Part shown: one piece after another, positions 1 through 12,387 of the stretch
How the letters are laid out: the number at the start of each line of letters is the position of its first letter
Numbering within the stretch: position 1 is the stretch's first letter
Source of the DNA: Microcebus murinus
Taxonomy: Eukaryota > Chordata > Mammalia > Primates > Cheirogaleidae
Length of the DNA stretch: 64,000 nt
Assembly: GCF_040939455.1 (NCBI RefSeq)
Contig: NC_134108.1
Span: forward strand, 7,841,501 to 7,905,500
Direction: 5' to 3'
Notes under the pieces: generated by a model
What the model saw: the letters and a program-made list of their open reading frames with translations, nothing else
Database searches by the model: none
What the model was told of the DNA's origin: nothing
Position numbers and translations under genes: made by a program

Positions 1-679
1 GCTCCTTGTCTGTTCCTCCCAGTTCTGGGGCCATGCTGTCCTCAGCTGACTGTGCTCAGGACACGAGGGCTTGCCGCCTCCTATGGCCCCCACATAGCCA
101 CGCGCTCGTGCACAAACACACAGGTGCACATCCGACACCAGGAAGGTGCCGTCCCTGTCGGTGGGCCTTGGACCTACTCGACCATCCCAGTGGGACTGAT
201 TCACCCGGCACACCAGTGTCCTCCCCCTTCTGTGTTCAGTGGCACATTCCACGTCCCGCCTAGCCAGCAGCCGCGGGACCCTTAGGGCCCAAGAACGCAA
301 TGAGAAGAGGGTCCGCAGACCAGGGCCAGCCCCGGCACCTAGACAGCATCTTAGTGGGAAGGAGGAAAAGGTGTCCCCTCCAGCAGGCGGATTACAAAAG
401 CGTCACGTCTATGTGGCTGAGGGAGAAAAGGGCCACCCGGCAGCTCCATGGTGGGGGTCAGGGCTCGGCAGAGCTGAGGGGTGCAGCCCGCAGATGCCCT
501 TGCCAGGGTGTGCTTGTGCCGGGCAGCGTCCGCCCAAGATCCTGCAGGCCCCACCGGCGACATGCTCTCTCTCATCTTCCCTCCTCGCCAGAACATGGGA
601 CAAGAAAAAAAAAAAAAGGGAGATTAATCAGTGAAGGGAATACTCAGCAGAAACGACAGGGATACCGAGGCAACAATTT
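1..679. other. 3' flank, no gene recognised
   Basis: G+C-rich, apparently unique sequence. Short open frames exist on both strands but have no recognisable homology. An A-run at 606-617 is the only simple repeat. Confidence 0.6.
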
Positions 680-691
680 AAAAGATAATGA

Positions 692-1206
692 CCATCTACC
701 CAAAAGATCAAATGACACTCTACAAACGGGACACCTGCACTCGAATGTTTATAGCAGCACAATTCACAATTGTAAAGATGTGGAAACAACCCAGGTGCCC
801 ATCAATACATGAGCGGATTAATAAAATGTGGTATATGTAGACCATGGAGTACTATTCAGCTTTAAGAAACAATGGTGATCTAGCGCCTCTTGTATTTTCC
901 TGGATAGAGCTGGAACCCATTCTACTAAGTGAAGTATCTCAAGAATGGAAAAACAAGCACTACATGCACTCACCAGCAAATTGGTATTAACGGATCAACT
1001 CCTAAGTGGACATATAGGAGTAACATTTATTGGGTGTCGGGCGGGTGGGAGGGGACAGAGGGGATGGGTATATACAAACACAATGAGTGAGATGTGCAAC
1101 GTTTGGGGGATGGTCACACTTGAAGCTTTGACTCGAGAGGGGAGGGGGCAATATACGTAACCTTAACATTTGTACCCCCATAATATGCTGAAATAAAAAT
1201 AATAAT
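692..1206 (+). mobile_element. 5'-truncated L1, 3' end with G-rich 3' UTR
   Basis: The left part matches the end of L1 ORF2 (region encoding AALFTIVKMWKQPRCPSI-like residues, degraded here). It is followed by a 3' UTR with a G-rich block at about 1034-1066 and an A-rich tail. The insertion is flanked by a 12-bp direct repeat, aaaagataatga, at 680-691 and 1207-1218. The same 3' UTR recurs in reverse at 11167 and 16072, so this is one L1 lineage. Confidence 0.9.
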
Positions 1207-1218
1207 AAAAGATAATGA

Positions 1219-2779
1219 ACCAATTTTTGCAAGTCACAGAACACGGCATCCAACCCTGTTACGGAGCGTCCCTTTAATAATCTGGTGCTTACAAGGCGCA
1301 GGAACGAGCACAACTCGTTCACATCTGGGAACGAGACGACTACACGGAGCGAGTGTTTTCTCTGCGCAGGGAAGAACCTCAGAGAGCCGCTTTGTAAATA
1401 TTTTGAGGCTCCCTGAGGTCCTGGGGTCCCATTCCTCCACATAGTAAAGTCGTGAGGTCAATTTGTTTTCTTCTCCACTCTCTGATGAGGCAGAGATCCC
1501 GCTGTGCACAAAACCATCTGTCATCCCTCCTGCAGGGAGGTTCCTTCGCTGACACGGGGCCTCCTCTCCTCCAGCACCGGTCCCCTCCCGCTCGTCCCTT
1601 ATCACCCGGGCAAGTCGCCTTTCCTGGCCTGATGTCCTCTCCTGGTCCAGGTGCCCAGGCCGCCGGCCACGGGGCAGCCTCCGCGTGCGGCCGTGAGCTC
1701 TGGGCTTCGCCCACGCCCTGGCCGCAGCCAGCCCCCCGCCAGCCAGTCTGGTGAATGGGGCAGTGGAAATTCAGCTGACGAGTGGAGGGTTTCCAGTATA
1801 AATTTCCCTTTTCTCACCACAGTTTTACAGAACTTTGCAAAGATGCACATCAGCACATTTGCAGGTCGGGCTGTATTCTGAAAAGAGTGGAGCCTGTCAA
1901 AACTCTGAACTTTTATGTTGCTCTTTTTAACGGTTTGATCGATCACCAAGCACATTATGTCCCTGTAACCCTATCCTCTGCCATAAGAAGGGGGTTTGAA
2001 TACCAGGGTTTGAGAAAAGTCTGTTTGCCACATCAGCCAGGGTTTTATGTAACTCTTAGTACATTTTGCCTTGCGTTCTCGGAGAGTAACCTTTTGGTTT
2101 TATCCTGATATCTCATTACTATTTTGTAAGTACTTTGGAGTACCTTTAAATTCTGGCCGTACAAGCCAGCATTTCCATAAATCCTCTCCCTGGCCTCAGT
2201 GAGTGAGTGCACCCCCAGGGCGAGGACTGGGGGTGCACTCTGCACTGCGCTCTGCACAACAGGACCCAGTGAGGAAACGCTACTAACACAGTGACAGCCT
2301 GGGTCAAAGTGCAGAAGTTCTAGTGAATTCCAAAAATACTTTACAGGTTCTTGATCTCACTAGGACTTCTTTTGAAAAGGAAACTCCCCTTGCAGTTTGC
2401 CGACTTCCTGTATTTTTCAGACTGAAGCTCAGAGCTCTCAGGGGGCAATCTGGTCTCAATGGCTTGACGTTAACCCTTCGAAGTGAATCAAAACATAGCC
2501 AATGTCTAGAACGCTCTTCAGAATCGACATTGGGAATTCCCGTTATTCGTAATGTTTTCTCAGTTATGTGCCAAAGCAAAACCTTGACAAGAGGAATTAT
2601 TTTAATTTAGAGACATGATTCGTCTCATATGATTTGAGCAATTTTTGAGGGCAAAACTGATGAGTGACTGTCTTTGTATCTGGACGCCTCGAAGAGTGGT
2701 TTTGGTAACTGAGACCTGACATCGAGGACCTGACGACCTCCCAGGCCCTAAGACGCCACGGCACGTCCCTGGCCTTGGC
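1219..2779. other. Intergenic, no feature recognised
   Basis: Mixed-composition unique sequence. No splice-consistent open frames, RNA gene or young repeat was recognised. Confidence 0.55.
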
Positions 2780-3400
2780 TCATACAGCCGCCACCCTGCT
2801 GGGAGCATGGGGCCCACCTCAAGTCCCAGAGGCCAGGGCAGCCCTTCTCCTCTTTCAAGACCCACCTTTTCAAAGAAGTCCTCCCTGCCCCCTCCCACGC
2901 CCACCACAGCACCATTGATCATTCTGTCCATCAAATGCACACTGCGTTTGTAAATTCTGATATTGTCACACACGGTGCACTTCGTGGCACCTATAGGTTA
3001 TATATCCTTTCCTCCTTGTCGACCAGAGTTTCTCAATCTCTGCACTATTGACATTTTGGGCCAAATAATTCTCTGCTGCACTGACGTGTGTGCTGTGAAG
3101 TATTTAGCAGGTCCCTGGCCTCTGCCTGCCAGGTGCCACTAGGACCCTCTTCCCCAGTAGTGACAGCCCAAACTACTGTTAGACATTGGCAGATGTCCCC
3201 TGGGAGGCAGGATTGTTCCAGTTGAGAACCACTGTTCTAGACCCAAAGCTCATAAAAGTGATGGCAATGTCTTGTTTCTCTTTAAATTCCTAGCACCTAG
3301 CGTAATCTCTGCTCTAGAGTGGGCATTTAGTTTAGTTAAATTTTGAGAATCAAGTGAATTAATACATGCTAATACAATACAACAGATGTTAACTATTATT
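2780..3400 (+). repeat. L2 (LINE2) fossil split by a MER20
   Basis: Left of 3024, the pattern 'ctttcaagacccacctt ... aaagaagtcctccctg' is typical of the L2 3' region. Right of 3234, 'aaagctcataaaagtgatggcaatgtcttg ... cctagcacctagcg' continues it. The two halves are one old LINE2 interrupted by the hAT element listed next. Confidence 0.65.
3024..3234. mobile_element. MER20 (hAT-Charlie, non-autonomous)
   Basis: The element starts cagagtttctcaatctctgc, contains actattgacattttgggcc, and ends gttgagaaccactg. This matches MER20 as I remember it in length (about 210-220 bp) and ends. Flanking 8-mers ttgtcgac and ttctagac agree at six of eight positions, as expected for an old hAT target duplication. 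Confidence 0.8.
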
Positions 3401-6400
3401 ATCCGGAACTGATGCCCAGTCTCAGCGATAGGTAGTGATAATACTGACTCTGTAACTTTGTGGTGAGGATTACACGTGTGGTGCAGGTGCCTAGCAGCTG
3501 TGGTGTGCAGTGGTGTCAACTTGGAACTTGGGCTGACCTCTGAGATGGGTCATGATCTGTGAAACCCTAGCTACAGCTCTGGACTCCTGCCCACTGGCTT
3601 GTCCCAGACCTGGAAACCCTGGCTTCCAGATGCTTCTTAGGTATGGCTTTGGTTACTAGAGCTCATTCCGGCCTCTGGCCTGGGTCTCAGACTCTCCACC
3701 TCTTGCCTATCCTGACATGTAGAGAAAACAAGCCCCTTACCTGTTGTAAACCTCAACCACTACCTGTCCCTTCTTGTCTCAGTTGCACCTGTTGAGTCAG
3801 CCCATGTCCCAGAGTGACCGAGTTCTGCCATTCCCTGCGCCTTCTAAGTAGGGTATTTGCAATCTGCACGAAACTTGCAAGATCTCATACCTTTACCCCT
3901 GTATGTTTATCATATCACAGACAGCCAGTTGAACAGGTTCTGTTCAACAATTGAGTTTGAAGCCCTAAACCATGTCAAATGACAGCCAGACTGATCTCTG
4001 TAGTACCTGTCTGCTTTGGTGTTGTGTGAACACTGCTCATGACAGAATTCAGTAAGTCAGAAATAATTAAGAGTGATTCCTATGTTACAAAGTTGTTAGC
4101 ACTATAGGAATTCCTCAGTAACTATGGTCTCCTTTTTGACCCAGGGTAATGTAAGAAAGAAATGAATCTGGCTTACAGCTTGGGTAACATCAGTGTCCTT
4201 GTGACACTGTGCCCCGGGGGAGCTGGCAATGTGACAAAGTGACCCCTATTCAAAGCAGTACACTTTGGCAAATGTTTATGTAGTTTATATTGTTTTCTGC
4301 ATTGCAGATTCCATTCCTAATTCTCTCTCCTCCTTCCCCCTAATCATCATAACAACATATATCCCATAATAAGGAGTTTGCTGTTAGCAGAGATCAGAAA
4401 AGCCAATCTGTCAGTGGGACTTTCACCCCCAGTGGCATTCCCAAGCTTGGCTGCTCAGTTATTTGGTTATTCCTCCATTCACCTATCCATCCATCCATCG
4501 ATCTGTTCAGTTGACAGAAATTTATTTGATATTGGGATATGTCAGGCACTGTGCTAAGATCTGACATTCAATGGCAGGTGAGAATGCCATCACCACTGCT
4601 CTGGCAGAATTTTGGTCAAGTGGGGAAGACAGACAATAATCAAATAATCATGCAAATAAATGTACTGTTGGCACTGCTCCCGGCGCTGCAAGAGCCGAAG
4701 GGGGGTGTTGGGGGGCGGAGGAGGCTGTCCTGGGGAAGCTGTGCTTAAGCCAGACTCTGGGGGACAAGCAGGAGTCCCCAAGGGAAGACATCAGAGTAGC
4801 ATGGCAGCTTAAGAAACAGACTTATCTCTAGGACCCACCTTCAGATATTCTAATTCGGAAGACTTTAGGTGGGCCCAGGAAGGGGTATTTCCTAAAAGCA
4901 CACTTGAGGTCTCCCTTCCGCTGTCTGAACCTCGCAGAAGGGAAGACCCACAACCACTGAACAGCTCAGTCTTCCGAGAAGGAAAAACCAGGTGCTAGAG
5001 AGCTGCAAACATGTCACTAAGACCAGGCAAAGAAAATGCAAGTTAGTGCAAGTCTGATACATCCTCCAGCTTCAACACTCTCCTTCCTAAGCTGGGACTC
5101 CAATATATTTTGATTCCCCCATGAAAGGCAATTCCCATTCAAAAAGTAAATTTAGAATAATTCTCATGCTCATCACCTCCAACGTAGCCTCACGTTGCCG
5201 ATGCTGGCCAAACTTATTTATCCTTATGGTCGTTTTGCTACTTACCAGTGCCTGGTGGGGCCCTGGGCTCCCTACAACTGATCCAGTTTCTTCAGAACCC
5301 TCGGAAAATTCACTGTGAAAGTTTATCCCAGAAGAGACATTCCAGAGTTCCGCTAAGTTATTTAGGAGCAAGTATTCAAAACACAGGATTGTGTTAAATG
5401 ATTTAATTGGCCTGTTTTCCTTGCGTGACTCCAACTTCCAACCCAGTAGGACTGAATCCATAAATGGTCTGAAGCTAGTCACCATAAAGGCGCCCAGCTC
5501 TCTGCAGCCATGGCAAGGCCCACGTAACTCTAGACCCCAGGATGCAAGAACCAAATCAGCAGACGCCTGTTCTGTTATCATTTGAGCACAAAAATTTGCT
5601 TCTCATTTATGAAAATTGTCTTATCTTTACATATACCAGATTTAAATAAGTGTTCGCCAGGAAGTAAGTTTCAGAAGCCTTAACTGTGAACTTGATGGCT
5701 AAATGAAGTGCAGGATCCAGTGAGTTCGTTTCACGGCATTATAATAAATTCAGCCCTTGGAAAGGCTTTTAACGTGCTATTGAACTGGCGTCAAGAAGAA
5801 AATGTCAAAATGCTAAAAACAGACCGAAGTTAAAAAGCTGGCCTCCAGGTCCATTAGACGTTTATTCATCCATCTCATTTTATATACACAGAGGTGATCT
5901 CACACCGTCATGTGGCAGTGGCAGCAAAGTGATATGAAAACAATCGGGCTGCACAGAAGTTCCAAAAATAGGCCCTCGTGAGCCAGCGAGCAGGTCTGAA
6001 TGGGGCACGGGACCATCTGCTTCATCTGCTCAAGTTTTCCTCCAATACAAGTGATTTCCAGAGTTTGTTAATTTCATCAATGCCCAGCACAACCATATGG
6101 AATCAGACCTAGCTGAGTTACACCCATGAACATGAGCGGAGCTGGAAGAGTGTGCATAGTCTCTTGCCTGGGGTTTTTCCAAACTAGTTCTCCCAACTGC
6201 AGGTATCCCAGGGGTTTTCCATAGGATCCAGGTGGAGGCCGAGGGGAAGATAGGGGGGATCAGGGCTCAGTTTTCAAGCCTCACATCTCTGGAACTGTCA
6301 CCTTTCCATCTGTTACTTATATTAGCATGCCGAACCCAGATCATTTCGGGAGGAAAAAAAAAAGCTTTAAAAATGTTACTCAGACTCCCCACCTGCATCA

Positions 6401-7455
6401 CAATGCTGAAATGTACAGGTTGAGAATTGCCCAAGACCACGTAATTAGTTAGTGGCAAAGTACAATAAAATCTTGTTCTCCTGAGTCTCAATACAGTTTG
6501 CAGATTTATCTAAATTTCAGATTTCAAGACTCTCTGATTAATTTCTCAAGTGCTTCTTTGCAAGAGTGTATAGATTCATGCTGTGAGTCAACTGGAAAAA
6601 ATTCAGTAAGGATTCATGCTGTTTTAATTCATTCTTGACCAACAAATCCTTGTAAATACCAAGCTACTCTATTTTCTTAAGCACAAAACCTACAGGCACA
6701 GTCCTGAAGGAAATTCTCCAATCTGGAATCCCTCTGAGCATTTATGTAATCTATTTATTATGTAATTTATTCCAGGCATTGGAAAGAGGATTAGTTAGCA
6801 TACTCATACTGATTGATTGGTAGAGACTGACTGAGAAGGTTCCCGAGGGCACCACTGGCCACAGAGATAATGTGGCAATGATTAGTAATGTCTGCCATGG
6901 GTGCCAGAGGGGAACTGTGGTATGTTGCCACCTCTTTGCTATCCCTGGCCTTTCCCAAGAGCTATACTTTGGCTTAAAAATTATCTTGGAATTGCCCCAT
7001 TTTCCCTATTAGACTGTTTTCAAATGTAGGGACCATGACTGAAATGCCTAGTAAATTGCTCTATACAAATGTAGGCACTAGTAAATATTAATAAGCATAA
7101 TAGCAATGAACTGAGTTGAACTGACTCAAATCATATGGAGTGAAATTGAATTAAACGGCTTATCTCCAAAGGAACATCAAAGAATATACTCAGCAGAGAA
7201 TGTACGTCCACTCAGAGGCCAAAAATATTTTTAGCAGTACTTTAAAGTAAAAACATATCCTATATTTCATTTGAGAACATTTCCCAACAAGTTAATTTAG
7301 GTTGACCCCTAGTTTCCCAAACAAATGTTTGTCTGTAGGGTAGCAAAGTCTACAGAAGGGTCTCAGAATAAAATCAAATCTAAACGAAATCAAATGTACT
7401 TTGCTATTGTGCTGCTGTCTTTTGGCTGCTGAGTTATCAGTAGCTGCAGCCTCAA
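3401..7455. other. Intergenic with scattered old repeats
   Basis: No gene was recognised. About 4520-4680 (tcaggcactgtgctaag ... agacagacaataatcaaa) looks like a reverse L2. About 4800-4870 resembles a MER5A piece. About 7000-7110 (agggaccatgactg ... gtaggcactagtaaatatt) resembles an L2 3' end in plus orientation. Confidence 0.5.
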
Positions 7456-7876
7456 CCCGGGGCGGGCCACAGGCCGGCGCCAGTCCGAGGCCTGTTGGGG
7501 GCCTGGCTGCGGGGCGGACGGGCGTGGGCGGGCGAGGGAGGCTTCACCGTGTCTGCCGCTGCTCCCACGGCTCGCGTCCCCGCATGGGCTACTCCTGCAC
7601 ACAGGAGCGGCGTTGAGTCCCCCAGGAGCGCAGGCAGGGACCTGGGGTGCACGCGGTCTCGGTGAGCGGGCGGTGCCTGATGATGGCGGTGGAGCCGGGC
7701 GGTGGTGCTGGCGCTGGGGAGTGGCGGCAGGTGCACGTTGTCACGGGCAGAGGTTTGACGGCACGGTGAATGGGTGCGCTGGGGTCCCCCCAGGACGCCC
7801 CCACCCCACCCCGGGCCGTGGAAGGACTGTCTTCTATGAAGCCGGTCCCTGGTGCCAAAAGGTTGGGGCCCACTGA
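7456..7876. repeat. CpG-rich fossil interspersed repeat
   Basis: The right end (gtccctggtgccaaaaggtt and ggggcccactg) and the left block (ggcgggccacaggccggc) match the two ends of a common mammalian element that begins 'ggggtccccaaccc' and holds a GC-rich core. I do not recall its name with certainty. It explains the CpG density here without invoking a promoter. Confidence 0.55.
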
Positions 7877-10800
7877 TCGGTACTCATGGAAAATGGGAAC
7901 GTAGTTAATGGGGAAACTGATTCTTGAACATTCCTAGAAGACCCATTAGAAACAGCAACAAATTGGATTTCAGAGAGGAGCCGAGCCCACAGAGGTTCGC
8001 GAGCATCAGGAGGACTGGACGTCATCCCTCCGGGTGCTGTTTTGAGTGAGAAGCCCCTCGGGAGAGCCCCGCGGCTTCCTGCCCGTGCGCGCTCAGGCCG
8101 GGGCACGGAGGGGAGCGTGGGCACAGAGGTGGGCTTGGGGCGACCTACCCCGTCCTGACTCCTTGGAGGAGGGGCGTCAGCAGAGGCGCAGGCGGGACAG
8201 GACACAGGTGTGGGAGGGAAACTGAGGGCACGATGTCACTCAGGCCAGGGGAGAAGCACATGGCACTGTCCTGGCCTGGGGGAGCCCACAGGCTAATGTC
8301 CCCTCATGGGTCCTCTTCTGCCTGGCCAGTGGGGACGCCAAGCCTCGCTGGCATGTCTTTACTTACAGACGTGCGATGTTCGCCTTACTGCTCTCCAGCC
8401 TGGGCTTCAAGTGCAGACTCTCCCTAGGCAGGAATCCACTTGCACGTTGGGTGCGAATCTCAGTCCTCTGTGTGAACATAGGTATAACTTACTTCCATTT
8501 TAAACCCCACTGTCCCTACTCATCTGGGTGGCAAAAATGGAATCTCAGTTCATTACCTCTCTTGCCTTTTCTCTGGGGTGTGGCTGAGGTCTGTGGGGCG
8601 CACATTTTCCCAAGCCATGGTGCACGTGGGAGGGGGACAGGGAACATGCTGGCCTCAGTGCGGCGTGTCCAGGCGGTGTCTGCCGAGGTCGCCATCTTCC
8701 CACGGGGTCTGTGGTTGTCAGTCCACGAGCGTCCCTGTCTCCTGGCTCCCTCCAGGTCCAGGGGTTCATTGTATCTCCTCCCCCTCACCCGTGGGCTCCT
8801 ACGGCTTGGGAACCTCGGTGAGACTCGCTCTGCCTGTCCGGACTTACTGGGCCCTCCCCAGAGTCACCGCATAGACCCCCGCAAGCTTCCTCCAATTTCC
8901 CCAGGCTTTGCCACTGCGCCAGGGGGCAGGTGCAGGGCCCCTCTGTCCAGGGGAAGAAAAAGAAGAGGACCAGCCATAGTCTTCTCGAAGCTCCTGCCAT
9001 CCCACACTGCGCCGATGCTTGAACTCTCTCCATCCTCCCTGGACACTGTGGAGACCTGCAACCAGGAGAGGGCAGTGGCTCCGTATGCACGCCTTGGTCG
9101 CCGGAGTTGAGAGCTGTGTCAGGCTCAGAGCTCCGAGAGTATTTGTGAAATGAATTAATACCTGCGTCAATGAATGGGTATCTGCTTTCACAACACAGAC
9201 ACCCCCTCCCCCAGGTTATGAGCACAGATGCAGCAGCCGCTGCAGCGGAGGGGGGAGGGGAAGAAAGAGACCTGGGGGAGGGGAGGCATAGATTACCATT
9301 TCCAAAATATTATCCCACTGCATGTACTTTGACTTGAATTTGTAAGGACTTCACAGACAAACCTCCGCAATCTTAAGATCTACACTTTTAAATTAAATTT
9401 GGCCTTCCCTAGAAAATCATTCCCTGTTGGCTAGGATGTGCAGGTAGTGGGCTGGGTGCTAGCCCTCTGCGTGTTAAATATGGAGCTTGGGTGAAAAGGC
9501 CTTTACTCCTGAGCAGCCGTGTTGGCCCCCTGGACCTCAGATTCCTCATTTGTAAACAAGAGAGTTGGACTCTTCCGTTTGCTCTTTGGGCAAGAATTGG
9601 TTGACCACTTAGAGTGCCAGGCGCTGGGCCGGGCATGGGGACACTGGCTCACGATCTAAGAGGGACATCAGAATTAAACAAACGCCTGGCCACAAAGTAC
9701 GCCGAGCATGACAAAGCTCAGAGGAGACTCTGGGAGCCGATCTCTGCACGGCTCGGCCTCCTCCTGCACAAAGACACCCTCATTTCTGTGAAACTGACCT
9801 CACTGGGTTTCTGCCTCTTTTTCCCCTGAATTTTTTCCAAGTCTCCTCCAAGAGACAAGAACAAAGCTAGACCCAGTCCTTCAGGAAGGGTCTCACCAAG
9901 AATAAAAGTATTAATTCTTAACTTTTTTCTGTCCCTTTTCTTTTTCAACTTGAGGCAACAAGTATTTCTTACTTACTAGATCCTAAACAACATTTATGCT
10001 AGTTGGATTATCATTCATTTACTCACATGTAGCCTCCTAAACATTAGCATGCCATGTTCAGGTCTTCAAAATACCATGGAAAAGCAATAGGAACCGTAAT
10101 GCTAGCAACCACGATGGGATTGGCGCGGTCAGCGGAGGGCTCCCTGGCCAGGTCTGCATTCTAACTTCTCAGGTAATCAGTGCATGCTCAGTAAATATCT
10201 GTCTGCAAAGCTAACCAAATTTTGGCCTCCAGAAATTTCTCCAAATCCTTTAAGACAACAAAACAAAGGAACCTTTGTTCAACACAGATTTCATTTCACA
10301 AATGCAACACTTAATGATTTCTAAAAGGAGTTTCTGGATAAAACAGAATCTTTTTTTTAGTCTGTGTTTTTTCTTATGGAATTATACTCAAAACTTAGAT
10401 ATTCTTATGATCTCATAGTAGACCTTTCTGAACACTTCTTTATCATTTTTCTAAGAATATTAACACCAGACAAAAATAAGTCAGTAGATATTTTTAAAGA
10501 TTTCTCAAGTCAACACAAAAGTTACAAACAGGGGAATTGAAATTGAGGAGAAAGAATTGTCCCATTTTAAGCAGCCATACAAACTGCACTCTACAAATTG
10601 GCATACCAAATTCATAAGCCTAGAGACCCGCGGGGCTCAGAAACAGCATTGCCAGGTTCAAGGAGCTCAGTTTAAAAGCCAGAAGTAATTGAAAAGGACT
10701 CCTATCATCGTCTGATATCTCTTGAAGGACATTAAAGAAGATTTAAGTACATGGTCTCAGACTCTAGCAGCATTTACTAAAACCCTGAGTCCATCTTTGG

Positions 10801-11148
10801 TGGCCAGACACCTCCTCCGTACCTCACTGAGAGTGGCTCCTGACTTTCTATCCTCCCCCTTTCCTGTCACTCAGCGTCCACACCTATCGATCCCTCTCTT
10901 CCAGGACCGTCTCAGGGGGAGTCTAAGCGATGGGTAAGCCATGACTTCTCCCCTCATTCACTTTTCCCTAAGTGTGTTAGGCAGGATTCTTTCAGACTCA
11001 AGTTTCAAAATCCCAGCTCAAGCCAGCTGATCCACAAAAGCAAAGTCACTGGCTTCTGCAGCCGTGACGGCACCAAGGGCGTGACCTCAGGCACAGCTGG
11101 GTGCGGGGGCTCAAATCATGTCTCCGGGAACCCGTTTCTCTTCACATA
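7877..11148. other. Intergenic, no gene recognised
   Basis: Contains MIR/L2-like scraps at about 9470-9560 and 9600-9720. An open frame at 8376-9110 has no recognisable protein pattern. Nothing else was supported. Confidence 0.5.
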
Positions 11149-11166
11149 CTGGCTCTGCTTTCTTTT

Positions 11167-12369
11167 TTTTTTTTTTTTTTTTATTATTTATTTTTTTTTA
11201 TTTTGGCATATTATGGGGGTACAGATTTTAAGGTTTCAATAAATGCCCATTTCCCCCCCTCCCCCCAAAAGTCTGAGTCTCCATCATGACCATCCCCCAG
11301 ATGGTGCACATCTCACTCGTTATGTATGTATATACCCGCCCCCCTCCCCCCTCCCACCTCCCCAATACCCTATTACTGTAGCACCTGTGTGTCCACTTAG
11401 GTGCTACTCAGTTAATACCAGTTTGCTGGAGAATATATCTGGTGCTTGTTTTTCCATTCTTGGGATACTTCACTTAGTAGTATGGGTTCCAGCTCTAACC
11501 AGGAAAATATAAGATGTGCTATATCACCATTGTTTCTTAGAGCTGAATAGTACTCCATGGTATACATATACCACATTTTTTTAATCCATTCTTGGATTGA
11601 TGGGCACTTGGGCTGTTTCCACAGCCTTGCAATTATGAATTGTGCTAACCTGCAAGGATGCATACAGACTAAAAGTAAAAGGGTGGAGATCAGTATTCCA
11701 GGCAAGTGGAAGCCAAAAGAAGGCTGGTGTGGCTGTTCTAATTTCAGACGATTTAGTTTTTAAACCAACAAAAGTAGTGAAAGACAAAGAGGGTCATTAC
11801 ATAATGGTGAAGGGCACAGTTCAACAAGAAGAGATAACAATTTTAAATATTTATGCACCCAACTTAGGTGCACCCAGTTTCATAAAGCAAACCTTACTGG
11901 AGCTAAGCAAATGGATTAATACCAACTCCATAATCACTGGAGATTTCAATACCCCACTGACGGCTCAAGACAGATCCTCCAAACAGAAAATTAATAAAGA
12001 AATAATGGACTTAAACAAAACTCTAGAACAATTGGGTCTGACTGACATCTACAGGACATTCTACCCCAAATCCACTGAATACACGTTCTTCTCATCAGCT
12101 CACGGGACATTCTCTAAGATTGACCATATCCTAGGACACAAAGTAAATCTCAAGAAATTTAAAAAAATAGAAATCATACCATGTATCTTCTCAGATCACA
12201 ATGGAATAAAACTAGAAATCAACCCTAACAGAAACTCACATTTCTACACAAAAACGTGGAAATTAAACAACCTCCTACTAAATGATTACTTCGTAAATGA
12301 AGAAATCAAGACGGAAATAAAAAACTTCTATGAAGAAAACGACAATGGAGAGACAAGTTATCAACTCCT
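11167..12369 (-). mobile_element. L1 with 5' inversion (twin-priming structure)
   Basis: Left segment 11167 to about 11651 is the L1 3' end in minus orientation (T-rich tail, C-rich block, then the end of ORF2). Right segment from about 11652 to 12369 is L1 ORF2 in the opposite, plus orientation. A 17-18 bp direct repeat, ctggctctgctttctttt, flanks the whole at 11149-11166 and 12370-12387, so both parts came in one insertion. Confidence 0.93.
11652..12369 (+). pseudogene. L1 ORF2 endonuclease-domain fragment (inverted 5' part)
   Basis: An uninterrupted frame encodes most of the apurinic-type endonuclease domain of L1 ORF2p. Visible motifs are [17 protein letters not shown], the catalytic-site motif [21 protein letters not shown], and SDHNGIKLE carrying the catalytic Asp and His. 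The first part of the domain (N-terminal catalytic Asn and Glu) is missing, and the frame runs into flanking DNA after about position 12356. It cannot make an active enzyme. The lack of stops implies a fairly recent insertion. Confidence 0.9.
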
Positions 12370-12387
12370 CTGGCTCTGCTTTCTTTT

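Noticed and set aside
8376..9110. 244-codon plus-strand frame
   Set aside because: No recognisable domain, low plausibility of composition, and several antisense frames overlap it.
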